A DNA stretch of 64,000 nucleotides from Symbiodinium natans (Eukaryota; Sar; Dinophyceae; Suessiales; Symbiodiniaceae): contig CAJNDS010001458.1 of the NCBI GenBank assembly GCA_905221605.1, positions 1 to 64,000 on the forward strand, written 5' to 3'. The notes below the pieces were generated by a model. The model saw only the letters and a program-made list of their open reading frames with translations. It did no database searches and had not been told where the DNA came from. This document shows positions 42,005-54,052 of this stretch, piece after piece. Numbering within the stretch: position 1 is the stretch's first letter; every line of letters begins with the position of its first letter. The translations under genes were made by a program, and so were the position numbers.

Positions 42005-42755
42005 GTTGCTACTTTCCGGCTTTGAAGTCCAAGGCCTTCGACCACGTGCATAGGTGGCAGCGTGGACACATTTCCTGGCAGCATGGAAAAAAATCGGGTG
42101 GCAACCATGTGGCACCGGATGTAAAAATATGCCGAATCGATGGCCAGCTCTGGAAATGAGGATCCCCTTCGGGGTCCCTGTTGCAGTTGTGGGGTCCCAG
42201 TTACAATTTCGGCTTCCTTGGTCGAGCCGGCACCGGCTGACAGTTTGGGAGCCTTGGTGGTTCAAACTGTTTTGGGAGCGCGCACCCCGAAAACTAGCAG
42301 CCCTTCCCAGATCCACCTTTATGCCACAGAAGACAGCTGGATCGCAACTGGCGTTTGCAACCCCTAACCCTAAACCCCAAACCCTAAACCCCAAACCCTA
42401 AACCCTCAAAAGGCGACTGGGACACACATATCTGCCAACCACAGGTCCTTGTTGACGCAGCCAGCTTCCCGCTTCATGAAGCGGCAGGCCCAAGCACATT
42501 GTTCGGGATGACCTCGCAGTAGGCTGGGGAGACCCCGTCTCAAAGTGCCCCCTTGTCTGAAGCTAGATCTAAACATATGGTACCCCCCCCCCAGTTATCC
42601 ACACCTTTTCTGCTTGTTTTGTGTTTTTTTCTTGTTCTGGCACGCGTATTTCTGATTTTCGTTCGTGATTTGTTTTCTTTGTCCCAGCGTGTTGATTTAT
42701 TTTTCATTCTTTGTCTATATCTAGTTGCTTATCTATATGTTCATCTTGCACCCGT
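42005..42755. other. No supported gene
   Basis: Open frames without domains. CCCTAAA-like units (alternating ccctaaa/ccccaaa) lie at 42364-42405. A T-rich stretch (42600-42740) precedes the palindrome. Confidence 0.4.
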
Positions 42756-43141
42756 AGAGACCGGTACAAACCGGTACAAATCGGTACAAGTTGTGCCGGC
42801 CCCCACCCCTGGAACCAAGAACCAAGAACCAAGATTGCAGGGAGGTCTTGCCCTGCAATCTTGGTTCTTGGTTCTTGGTTCCATGGGGCCGGTACAACTT
42901 GTACCGATTTGTACCGGTTTGTACCGGTCTCTATGTTGTCGAAACATACGGGCCGGTACAAGCCGGTACAAACCGGTACAAGTTGTACCGGCCCCATAGA
43001 ACCAAGAACCAAGAACCAAGAACCAAGAACCAAGATTGCAGGGCAAGACCTCCCTGCAATCTTGGTTCTTGGTTCTTGGTTCCAGGGGTGGGGCCGGTAC
43101 AACTTGTACCGTTTTGTACCGGCTTGTACCGGTCCGTGTGT
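42756..43141. repeat. Hierarchical (nested) palindrome built from short repeats
   Basis: Two consecutive hairpin-forming palindromes, 42756-42932 and about 42946-43141, each made of ccggtacaaa repeats, a GC block, gaaccaa repeats and attgcaggg flanking an 8-nt loop. The loop is aggtcttg in the first and its reverse complement caagacct in the second. The two halves are inverted copies of each other around 'atgttgtcgaaacat', so the whole ~385 bp can also fold as one hairpin. No coding capacity. It may be a foldback-type element. Confidence 0.9.
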
Positions 43142-43515
43142 CTCGACAAGTTTAAGGATTTCAAGGGCTTTTGAAAATTTAGATGGGCCGGGCCTTTTCC
43201 CAAAATAACTATTTTGTTTCAAAATTTCAAGGGTTTCAGGACTTTACGGATTTTGGAAAATTCAAGCGGGCCGGGCCTTTCCCAAAATAATTTAACCTTT
43301 TTCAAGATTTTACGGATTTAAAAGTATTTAAGTGGCCTTTTACATTCCCTACAACCCTTAAAAGTTTGAAAGCCAAAGGCCTTTCAAAATCTTAAGGAGT
43401 TTGAGGGTTTTAAAGAATTGAAGGGTTCTTCTAAATTCCTTAAAATCCTTAAAACTTTGAAAGGGGGAACAGAACCATCAAATTGTGGGCAAAGGTGAGT
43501 CGTACACAGGGCTAT

Positions 43516-44290
43516 AAGGTTCTAATCCTATAGGTAATGCCTCCACCTTAAGCCTTTGAACCCTCTAGGCCTACAGGGTTTAAACCCTATAGGGCTAACC
43601 CCGTGAGGGCTTTAGAGATAAACCTGGAAAAGTCCTGAGCCTTTAAACTTTATGGGGTTTTAAGGTTTAAAGACCTAAGGTCTGGGCATGTATACCTTCA
43701 GCGCCTATAGGGTTAAAACTTTTGAGGCTTTTAGAGCCCCATAGGCTTTCACGGTTCTGACCCTAAAGGGCTTAGGATTTAGTTTTAAATGCTTAAACCG
43801 TAAGCCCTTATGATTTAAACTCTATGGGCTTACAAACCTTGAAGACCCCCAAAACCTTTGAACCCGATACCTGCTTATTCTTTGCAATTCCACCAAGCCC
43901 TCAAAACAGAGGCATAACCATATGGGATTTTAGGTTTGGGAACTTTACGCCTCAAGCCTTGCAGGGTTTTTTCAGGCTCTAATCCTATAGGCAATGCTTA
44001 AACCTTACGCCCTAAACTGTTAAACCCTATAGGCCTAGAGAGTTCAAACCCTACAGGGCTAACCCCGTGAGGGCTTCAGAGATCAACCTTGGGAAGCCCT
44101 AAACCTTTCGACTTTATGTGGTTTAAACGTAAAAACCAAAGGTCTGGGCATGTATACCTTTCATCGCATATGGGTTTAAACCTTTTGGGGCTTATAGAGC
44201 CCCATAGGCTTTCAGGGTCTTGACCCTAAAGGGTCAGGTTTAGATGCCTAAATCGTAAACCCTTAAGGTTTAAACTCTATGGGCTTAGGT
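43516..44290. repeat. Diverged tandem duplication, period about 458 bp
   Basis: 'tctaatcctatagg' at 43520 and 43978, 'gctaaccccgtgagggctt', 'ggtctgggcatgtatacctt', 'agagccccataggctttc' and 'tttaaactctatgggctta' occur once in each half in the same order. Both halves are rich in telomere-like and inverted 'ccctatagg' words. No gene seen from 43,142 to 44,500. Confidence 0.75.
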
Positions 44291-44777
44291 TTACATACCG
44301 AGATCTTAAATCTTCAAACCGATTAACCCTATAGGATTTAAAGGTTAAGGGTTTAGGTGTAATTGCTTAACCTTGAAACCCTATGGATCTCAAGGTTCAG
44401 GTTTCAGGTTTAACCCTAAACCCTATCGGCTTTAAGCCTTAAACCCCAAAGGGTTTCGGGGCGTCTCTTTTTATGAGACTTAAACCTTATCCGACAGGGT
44501 TTTAGAGATGAGCCCGGAAAGAAAAAGCATTTACAAAACCAGGGAGCGGAGCGGAAGGGAGGGGAGGAGGTCGCTGTGCCCAGTGTTTGGACAGATGGAG
44601 AGGACTCAACATGTCAAGGATTGCATACATTTACGTTATGTAGAGGGTTGGGTTATTGGGGGGGGGGGGGGAAGTTCAGGGGTCACCGCGGCCCGTGAAC
44701 GATTTAATTGGCTCGCAACCACAAAAGGTGTGGATAACCACAAAAAAGCGTGGATAACCCGGGGGGGGGGGGTAGCA

Positions 44778-45125
44778 AATATATATATATATATACATAT
44801 ATACAGACATACATACAGACATACATACATACATACATACATCTCATTCATTCATTCATTCATTCATTCATTCCATTTCATTTCATTTCATTTCATTTCA
44901 TTTCATTTCATTCCATTCCATTCCATTCCATTCCATTCCATTCCATTCCATTCCATTTCATTTCATTTCATTTCATTTCATTTCATTTCATTTCATTCCC
45001 ATTCATTCCCATTCATTCCCATTCATTTCCATTCATTTCCATTCATTTCCATTCATTTCCATTCATTCCATTCATTCCATTCAATTCCATTCATTTCATT
45101 TCATTTATATACACATGTATATATA
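44778..45125. repeat. Compound microsatellite (AT, CATA, CATT, TTTCA, TTCCA)
   Basis: (AT)n, then (CATA)n, (CATT)n, then about 250 bp of TTTCA and TTCCA pentamers in blocks, then CATTTC/CATTCC mixtures, ending in ATACAC. Plus-strand open frames across it are artefacts of the repeat. Confidence 0.95.
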
Positions 45126-45295
45126 CACACATATGCATATACCCCATGAAAGTTCAAGGGCGGGGGATGCAACCCTTGGGCCCCGCCTCTCGATCCGATG
45201 GAAGCCGCTGTCGCGTTTGGCGCCTGCTCCCCATCCTGCCACACCGAAGAACCTCCCGGCCTCCTTTTGGAGGTGCCCCTTTTTATGGCAAGCTA

Positions 45296-45394
45296 TGGGA
45301 TGTTCCCCCTTAATTATACTAACAGTCCTTAGTAGGGGGGGGGGGGGTTACTCGAATCCCTACTCAGGATTGTGAGTATAAGGGGGAAGCTCCC
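45296..45394. mobile_element. MITE-like element, family 3, copy 4
   Basis: The left end 'tgggatgttcccccttaatt' with 'atactaacagtcc' and right end 'aggattgtgagtataagggg' with 'gaagctccca' form long inverted repeats around a G-run. Confidence 0.65.
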
Positions 45395-46604
45395 AAGCAG
45401 TGGCTCTGAAAGGAGATTCGCGCCCCAGAGTGGGATGGGCAGACGTGGTAACTGTTGCTGTGGGGGAAATTCTACTCAACCTCGGCCGGCCCAACACCTC
45501 AAAGACCCAATGCCAGTCTTCAAAACACCCAAAACACGTAAAGACAGGCTTTTTGCAACTCGACTCTAACCCCTCCCGCCCCCCCCCCAAAACAAAACTC
45601 AACCACCGGTTGCCCGAAGCAGCCCCTTTGACCTTTCCAGCGCCTGGTACTGGTACTGTGGCTCCAGGGCCTGAACAGGGTTTAGGGTTCGGTCTGAGGG
45701 TTTCCAGGGCTCGTTTATGTGAATCCAGGCGGCAAGCGCCACTTGTAGCAGGTGAGGCAAATCCCAGGACTCCACTCTCAGAGCACGCATCGCGACCAAG
45801 ATGTATTTGTTTCATTGCTTTCAACTTCTGTGGCCTCAACACCACCCGTTCTGGAGCTGGGACTAAGCCTACCCCCTCCCAACGCCTTGGTCCGACGCTC
45901 CATCTTCAGCGCAGTTTTCGACCAGGGGCAGAGGTGGCAACGTGGGCACTGGCGACCGTGAACACAGCCAGCGGGCCGCTTCCTGGCTCCCCCAGATGTC
46001 AAGGCTATACCAGGGGTTTAGGGTTTAGGGTTTAGGGTTTAGGGTTTAGGGTTTAGGGTTTAGGGTTTAGGGTTTAAGGTCTTCAATTCTTGTTATTTCG
46101 GGTTGGCGGGGTTTAGGGGGTGTAGGGCCGGCCTAGCTTGCGGGTCCTCCACATGGCATGGCACTTAACTCAGTAAGTTACTACAGAAAGTTGCGGCCAC
46201 TCACATGCTGGACAGCGTGCATGGGACATGCGTGGCTGCATCCAAGCATCATGAAACGACAGGGCCAAGAACAGTTCGACGGATGTCCCACTGAGCCGAG
46301 TGACACGCACACATCTGGGTGCCTCCAGACCAGTGCCAGCACAAGCAGGTGCGAAGGGTAACCCACCCATACCCAACCCACATGAGAGGGTCGCCTAGCA
46401 CTTCAAGCAGGAAATTCTGCGCTGCATTGCTGCGCCAAGAGTCTGCTCATCCAAGGCCTGAAACTCAGCCAGTATCCTGTCTGCAGCCTCCTGGCAGTGC
46501 TGTTTCTGCAGCAGCCTCAGGCCATCTCAGGCATCGTTGTGAACATCCGCTTGGGTGCTTTGGGCTCTACGTCTACTTCTTGGTCTCCCTCTGATCTTCA
46601 CATA
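45395..46604. other. No supported gene
   Basis: Several open frames on both strands, none with a recognisable domain. A TTTAGGG array (about eight units) lies at 46016-46075. Confidence 0.4.
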
Positions 46605-46710
46605 TGGGAGTTTCCGAGATTCGGGGTACCTTATTGGGGTCCTCATTATCAGGGCCTCCCACTATTTGGGGGGGCTATGTTGGGGGTCCCCCATTTTTCG
46701 TAAACCCTCA
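46605..46710. mobile_element. MITE-like element, family 1, copy 4
   Basis: The left end 'atgggagtttccgagattc' and right end 'atttttcgtaaaccctcat' are inverted complements with some mismatches. The core has 'ggggtaccttattggggtcc' and 'ccactatttggggg'. Best-preserved copy of the family. Confidence 0.65.
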
Positions 46711-46955
46711 TATGTCTCGTCATGTCCTTTGCTGTTGGTAACGTCGCTCCTTCGTTTTACATTATGGCTCCCTCTTCCCTAAACCTGAACCCTGAACCCT
46801 AAACCGTAAACCCGAAACCCTAAACCCTGAACCCTCTTGGGTCGTTTTGTTTCTCTGGCCGGATTCTTCCGCGGGGCGGGCTTGGCTTGAAAAAGATACT
46901 GCAAGCGGCCAGGGGTGTAGGGCTGTTGAGATTTTCAGGGTCTAGATAGGCTTTA

Positions 46956-47060
46956 CTACTATTTGCTTAAGAACACACCAAAAAAACAATCAGTATATTG
47001 CCCTTAGAAGTAGAAGGAAGAATATTTTTGTTTTTTGGGGGGGTCCTAAGCAACTCGTAG
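46956..47060. mobile_element. MITE-like element, family 2, copy 3, with TTTA duplication
   Basis: The left end 'ctactatttgcttaagaaca' and right end 'ggtcctaagcaactcgtag' are inverted repeats. Flanked by TTTA at 46952-46955 and 47061-47064, as for the copy at 10793-10892. Confidence 0.7.
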
Positions 47061-47064
47061 TTTA

Positions 47065-50050
47065 GCCGTTAAGGTTTTTGCGATTGGTCCTACTGGCACC
47101 AGAACGGCCGGCGACGCCTGCACTTTCTATTGATACACTCAGGCATTTTTTGGCCCATTGCGGCAAACCATTGGGAACACAATTAAAGCAGTCGAAGATG
47201 TCGCATAAACAAATGACAAGCCTGAAGTTCCCAACACTTCACTTGCAACGGAAGTGCGTGGCATTCTCTGACGGCATGACGATGCAGGCCATGGGTTGCA
47301 AGACCACCTCCTGCGCGGATACAACTTGAGGATGCTATCCCGTCAAGCGCCCGAAACATCCGTGTTGGCGCTTTAAACTTTCAACTTCGGACGGCTGGGT
47401 GTAAACTCTTGCGAAAAAGCACGTGAGCGCCGCAGATCGTCCGTCCTGCACCCATGGGACAAAGACCTGAGCGTTCAAGAAACAGAACCCAAGGCCAGCA
47501 CTTTTGGCGCAGTTGCAAGGATCAGTCTACAGGTTGTTGTCTGCACAGGTGCCGATGAGAACCCGTAGCAAAGAATCCTACGATGAACAGGTCGCATTGT
47601 ATCAAGCAATATCCAACATGCTATCGAGACACGACGGCTGCTTCGCATGGTGGTTCTGGTGTGGATGGGTCGGCCTTCCCACAGCCACACAAACCACGAC
47701 GGAACAACCAAGCTTTGACTTCAAGGAACATCTTGAGGGGCGCAAGGCAGCCAATTAATATTATAAATTAATATTATTAATAAATATTATTAATTAATAT
47801 TATTAATTAATATTATTAATAAACATTATTAATTAATATTATTAATTAATATTATCAATTAATATTATTAATTAATATTATTAACTAATATTATTAATAA
47901 ATATACATGATTGATTAATACAATATGCAATAAGTGCAACATTGCCAAACCTTCCCAGGAATGACTACATTCGACTAGAGGCCTTGCGGCGAAGGAAAAC
48001 GTCGGCAACGCGCCTCTCCGTCAGACATTGCCGGTGCCCCCGACACTCCAGCTAGCTCACGTCAACGATGTATCATGGCAGGCGGCGGCGCCAGTGGAGC
48101 AACTTGCTTTCTTGTGACTCTTGGCTAAAAACGTTCAGGAAGAAGTGCCCTGTAGAATTGTCACACGAGGCGTCCCATCACGCCAAGCTAAGAACAAAGC
48201 GATACGATTCAAGGAGGCCGTTGGGAAGTACACATTCTTGCTTACCCCTTCCTCGACAGCCTTGACTGCAACACAAAGTGTGACGTGGAAGTTGGTCTAG
48301 CCTTGGGTGGCGGCTTGGACCGACAAGCCCCGGTCGTGTTGCACGGAGACAACAGGTTGCATGAAAGAACGACAATGCGTTGAACAAACCAGTGCCTTGG
48401 AAAGTGGCACGACGGAAACCCCGTCGCTCAGCAGCACTCCTCGCCCAGCCGAAGCAGAAAACACAGGAGATGCGGCCAAATCAACACTATCCCTACCGAA
48501 CTTCCTGAACTTTGCCGCCTAGAACGCCGAGTGGAGTGAAGAGTCTAGTTGAGACATCATGGCTATACCAGCCCGCCCACAACCATTGGTGATTCATGGT
48601 CATTACATACCACCTGACGCAAGCAATAGCACGCAGGGTCTTTACCAAGTCCAAGCGCAGCCTTCACCATCAACTGGCTGCCGTGCCCAGTGCGGCGCCA
48701 CCTCTGGGATGCTTGTGATAACAGTGATAACTGAGTCTGCAGCAAGCTTGCTGTAAGTCAGGTGTAAGTTTTGAATTTATACACGTACATGTACATCGTA
48801 CCATTTGAGCTATCTCGCCGACATGTCCCCCCCCCCCCCACCCACTCGGCCATGAGCAAAGAACAATTGCTGCGGAATCCAGAAAAACTCCTATTGAGAC
48901 CACGCTGATTCAAAGGAATGAAGAGTTGCAGCGTCCCAGAAGACTTGAAACGGCAAAGTAAAATAGCAGGCCAATGTGCTGAACAGTGAACCAACGGTCG
49001 CGACGTGAAAACACACAAAACACGTGCTGCCGAGGCTCTTTCTCGGCATAGACCTTGCGCGGACATGTTACATATGTTACGACATGCATGGCCCGCACAC
49101 CGAATCCCGGTTCTGGACCGTGATCCCGCCTCCAATCCTTCATACCGCGCAAATGCGAGGTTGCGAAACAATACAGAGGATGTGTATTGCATAACCACGA
49201 AGTAAAGCCTTGGCTGCGGCACGGGTGAATTCTCATGGGGGGGGGGGTTTGCGGAGGGTCTTGCAGGCGTTTGGATTCTTAGTCGTGGGGTCGTGTTTGC
49301 GCACCGACCACGAAAGTGCAAAGTCAGCATGTCATGGGCAGATGCTCGCTACGGGGAATACCTGGCTTCCAAGCTGCAAAAGCCGTAGCCACACCTATTG
49401 TCAGGTCAGCATGCACATGTCCAACTACGAGAACCATCGTTGCACGTGCAGACAGCACATGCTTTCGTCCAGTCACGCCCCAGCCTTGGAACAAACCTGG
49501 GCAACAGCAGGAAGTCATCCAACAAAAGCTCCTAAACCAGCATCAACAGAAGTCTGCTGCTCTACGAAAAGGAACCTAGTGATACCTAGTGGCTGGGCAC
49601 CCATATGCACCGATGGTACCCGACATGTCTCTGACTTACAAATCTGTTGTTTGTTTTGGCTCTCCCTCCCTCCTTCCCTCCCTCCGTCCCTCGGAATATG
49701 TAGGGCAACCCCGTCGTGAACGTATGCAGACACGGCGCAATTTCATGTTTTTGCACACCTTCCATTTTTCTTGCGCTGATGGTGATGTCAATGTTGCCCA
49801 AGATACATCAATGATGCACGCATCCATTCTTAAGCGTGTGAGAGTTAAGACGCATGTGCTGAATGCGGATCTTACATGTGTGGCCCATGCGTGCATGCCG
49901 CTGCTGCGGGCAAGCCTTTTGTCTGCGTGGATGCCTTGATATACATAGTCGTACATATTTTTGACCATATCAACCTCGTAAGAACGTTTAGTTTGCGATG
50001 GACGTTGGGAATGAAACTCCTTTTTGATGCTTGCACTTTAGGGTTTAAAT
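47065..50050. other. No supported gene
   Basis: Many short overlapping open frames on both strands but no recognisable domain. Holds an AT-rich satellite (47756-47915), a C-run (48829-48839), a G-run (49239-49248) and short cct/ccct repeats (about 49,665-49,690). Confidence 0.4.
47756..47915. repeat. ATTAATATT AT-rich satellite
   Basis: About 150 bp of almost pure A/T in self-complementary attaatatt words with a period near 9-15 bp. Likely cruciform-prone. Confidence 0.9.
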
Positions 50051-50350
50051 TTGCTCTGTGTCCCACAATAGATAGGCTCTAAATTTACATAGTGTCCTAC
50101 GATCTACAACCTGAATTTGCCTAGCGTGTTGTTTTGTTGATTTATTCAAGTGTCCCATGATATAGGGACTAAATTTGCTTAGTGTCCCACTATACAGGGT
50201 CGGAATTTGCATAGTGTCCCACTTTTTTGAGCCGAAATTTTGCTTAGTGTCTGTCCTACTTTCCAGATCCTAAACTTGCTTAGCGTCCCACCATGTTAGT
50301 GAAAATTTGTCGGTCTCACTGGTTCGGGATTAAATTTGCTTAGTGTCCTT
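50050..50350. repeat. Degenerate ~45-bp tandem repeat (aatttgcttagtgtccca)
   Basis: At least six diverged units containing 'aatttgcttagtgtccca'. The word 'gaatttgcatag' is shared with the degenerate repeat at 11500-11830, suggesting a related satellite. Confidence 0.6.
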
Positions 50351-52980
50351 TGCTTGGAGAATTAATTCTAAGTTTCAGCTCGCTTGCCATAAGGCCTCCC
50401 GTAGGAGTCTGAGGTCAGTGTGAAACTTGAGTTTACTACCTACACACCCGGGAGTCTCCAGCACAGATGGCGAGTCTCAACCGAGGAACTGCTGCGCAAG
50501 CCTCAAGTACTGCACAGATTTGGGGCCTCACTAGCTTTCTCGCTCTTACTAACTAGGGACCCCTCACGTACACCGAGCGCTGTAGTATACATCTTCGTTT
50601 CGTCTCGGCTGGGCCTTCCGCTCGCCTCCCCAAATCCAGACGCGGTTTTGACGCTCCTGCTTGCTCACAAGTAGTGACGTGGAGTTGTGTTCCTCTGAGG
50701 CCTTATGGCTTTGGAAGGCTATAGGTGTATAGGATTGGCGTTTCGCAAGCATCGCCGAGAGGCGCTGTCTCTCTTCGACATGCAGAAGGAGTTCCGGGAC
50801 CCCTCACTGCACACAAAACATCAGTAGTCATAAAGACCACCTTAGAGGAGCCAGGGTCAGCTACCCAAACTAAGGTTCGGAGAGGGGCACCTCATCCAGG
50901 CCCATTCTAGTGTCCTGGAGAGAGGCTACCTCATCTCCCACTGCACAAAATCCATCAAGGACCCTGAAGAAAAAAGCACTTGGAGTTGGGAGAGGAACCT
51001 CATCCCGGGAAGCTGCTAGCTGCACAAAGGGATTGGCAGCCACATCCCAAATCCAAGGCACTCTAGCTGCAGCCGGTCACTGCAGCATGCACGGAAGCAG
51101 AAACCGCAGGACGTGAGGACTGCAGCGCTGTACAAAAGGACCCCCCTCATAAAGGAGCACCCCCCCCTCATGTCTTGTTTGAATAATTTTCTTTTATATT
51201 TCCTGTTGGAAAAAGAGAGGGGAGATTCCGAATTTTCTCAAGCTTCCCATACTTCGTGAGTGGGGAATTTGTACTAAATTCCACGGAAGCGAGACTTGTA
51301 GCCTGCTGCGCCACGGCGGCGGTGGTCTGGCACCTGCACCTGTGACTCCAGAAGCAGCTTAAAAAGAAACGGTTTTACAGAAAATCTACCGGCGCTCACG
51401 GCCCAGTTCCAGATGGCCCTGGCAAGGCCCTTGGCGTGGCCCTTGCCACCTGCATGACCACCATGTCCTTTGCTTCCTGCATCACCACGCCTGCGCGCTG
51501 GCAGCGGCGATCCACGGCCAGGAGCTGGCAAGTAGCTCGCCGGGCTTTGGAGGAGGGCTGCCGGCTGCAAGGCGAGGCGTGCCGGGGAGCGGCTCAACAG
51601 GAAGCGGCGTGGCTGCGACTGCTGCCTTTGCTGCCGCCACCACCTTTTTCAAATGCACTGCATGCCCGCCAAGTAGCCGAAGAGAAAGTTGGCGCTGCGA
51701 AAAAACGTAAACGTGGAAAGTTTTGCAGAAAATCCCTTCGCCACAAAAACTGCCTGGCCTCCCGTGCGTTGCTAGGTTGAACTGGCAGTTTGTGGCAATG
51801 CAGAGCGAAAGCAATGTCTAGTTCTGCTCGAAGATCTATTGGGAGTGGCCAGCTCGTTCGTGCCGCCATCGCCAACGCGCTGCGCGGCGTCCGCCGGCCT
51901 AGCGAGTCGCGACCCGCTCGACTGCCTTGCCGGTCAAAGCTCCCAAGCTGAGGCCGCCGGCGCTCCACCACCGCATGTCAACAGGGCGTATGCCACACTT
52001 CGCAGCAGATGGCGGCAGCTCGGCAGGAGAGAAGAGGCGAAGGTCATGGCCAGGGAGGCCGCCAACCAGCCATGCCTGCCCAGAGCAACCATTGGGTTGA
52101 TTTTCTTAACGTCGCATCGCGTTGACGAACTGCATCTAGGAGATGCAACCGGAGGCCTGGTCACGGCCATGTTTCGGCACCTGAAGCTGGTCGGCTATCT
52201 CGAGAGAGGTGGCACCAAAGACCCAACAATAAGACTCATGAATCACTCCTTGAGACCAGATGATATGGTAAGACAAGGGTGTGAACGGTTAGACCAAGAC
52301 ATGAGAGTTAGGGTCTCAAGGTGTGACAGGGGAGATTCCGGAAGGTTAGAAAGGCGGCTGGGGTCCCGAGGGTGGGTTCCTTGTCAGCTAAGGTCTCATG
52401 GTAATAGCTGGAGATTTGAGAGTCAGGGTCTCAAGGTGTGATGCTTCAACCATTAGAAGAGCTCCTAGAAAGGGACTGAATGGTGGAACAAGAGTGAGAA
52501 AGATGAGCTAGATAGGGTCTTATATTAGGAGCACTTCATGACAGATCTGTGTTCACGGAAACCACGCTCATTTTGTGCTAAATTCGTTTTTCGTTCAGTC
52601 AAAAACTTTTGTTTTCTTACCGCAACGGCTGGCCATCACTTTCCAATGCCTTTGCATGCCTGTGCTTTGCTTAGCACCTCGTTGGCCAACGCTCGAATCC
52701 TTGGAGAAATCGACCTTCCATAGCCGCCGAACTCCGAGAAAAGGATACTGTCCTTACACTTTTCCACGCGAAGAAACTGCCAGCCATCCTCCAAGAACAC
52801 CTAGCAAGCCGCCGGCACACATGCACTGACCAAGAAGAAACCACAAGTCACAGAAACAGCAAGCATTCGTCAGAAGAAACGCACACACACACACACACAC
52901 ACACACCTGCGTCTGATTGAAGCCGACTTAACTAAACTTAACTGCCTAGTACGATCCAGGATCCCAGCCGACTCACCATA
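50351..52980. other. No supported gene
   Basis: 51,274-52,441 has moderately long GC-rich open frames on both strands (e.g. plus 51839-52441, opening at a TTG), but no family was recognised. A 24-nt word (gagagtyagggtctcaaggt...) is repeated at 52303 and 52418. A (CA)n tract lies at about 52881-52906. Confidence 0.35.
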
Positions 52981-52987
52981 CCACGAA

Positions 52988-53040
52988 ATTTTTTTTGGTT
53001 CACGCGCCTTTTTACGACAACGCAGGAAGTCAAACATCCG
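52988..53040 (-). mobile_element. Probable LINE 3' end (same family as 54065-55458)
   Basis: A T-run (poly(A) on the minus strand) followed by 'cacgcgcctttttacgacaa' and 'cgcaggaagt'. This aligns with the 3' end of the LINE copy at 54081-54110 (cgcgcgcctttttccgtcag, ccaggaagtg). The coding part, if any, beyond 53,040 is not recognisable. Confidence 0.35.
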
Positions 53041-54040
53041 TGGGTCTACTGGCGGCCTATGGCTGGTCAGCAACTCCTCGTTCGAGATGTTTCCAGGAGC
53101 AAGTTGATGTGATTCAGGATTATCGTCGTCTTATAAACCTCGTTGCCACCCAAGGAGTCCCTCAGCCGCCTCACCCGGTCGGTCTCACCCTGGCTCGCGA
53201 CTGCTCCATCCGCCGCCTGCGTGCTGGCTGCGACGCCAGAACTGATGCCAATGATGCCACGTGGCACGCAAGGTCGCAAAGCTCAGCTTGAGCCCGAACT
53301 TGTTTCGGCACAGCAGCCTCACTAAACGCAGACTCACAAGTACCACCAGACTCCACGCGCAGTCAAACACGAACCAGACCAGAATGAAATCCCTGCTGAA
53401 AGCTCTCCCCTCCCACAAGCTCCAACTTGGCATCGTCGAGGGCGAGCAGGTCAGCGAAGTCGTCGGCAGGCGCGGGTCCCGCAGCCAAGCCGTTCGCGAA
53501 ACCGCTCGTCAGACAAAGGGACCATGCAAGTCAACAAAAAGCCTACACAAAAAGCAACCAAGACCAAACCCATCTCATCACAACAAGCACTCCGAGGACG
53601 AAACACATGCGTCATGGACCTTAGCTCCAACTTGCACAAAAAACCGCCGAAAGTCAACAAAGAAAAGCAAAGTGTCCCTGAGGCCTCGACCGAGCCTGCG
53701 CTGCGGACTCCCTCTGCAGTTTAGAAACACGTCTCTTCCTGCCCACGATTACGATCGTTGCAGCTTGCACCGCACCAGACGTCCCCAAACCAGCACAGCA
53801 TGCGAAGACCAACATCGGTCAACCCACCACAGAGCATCACTGGGCTCACTGTCAAAAACAGCGTAAGCTCGTCATTGCGATCCTCACACAAACTGCCAAA
53901 GCAGGACTCACACCAGCCAGCTGCATTGAGACGACCCTGGTTCGGCAAAAACTCGCGAACCAACAAACCGAGCCCGGCCCAACAGCTCCTCCGCTGATGA
54001 GTCATTCCCTTCCTGAAAATTGCGCATTTAGAAGGGGATG
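53041..54040. other. No supported gene
   Basis: A 201-codon basic plus-strand open frame (53261-53866) and minus-strand frames overlap with no recognisable domain. Confidence 0.35.
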
Positions 54041-54052
54041 TGGGACCCTACG

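Noticed and set aside
42553-43222. Six overlapping open frames on both strands
   Set aside because: They translate the nested palindrome; the same peptides appear on both strands because of the inverted repeats.
44508-45313. Open frames of 187-213 codons rich in SFHFI / FHSIPF peptides
   Set aside because: They are produced by the pentanucleotide microsatellite, whose period keeps every frame open.
53261-53866. 201-codon basic open frame
   Set aside because: Composition is Lys/Arg/Ser/Thr-rich without a domain, and overlapping minus-strand frames are equally long.
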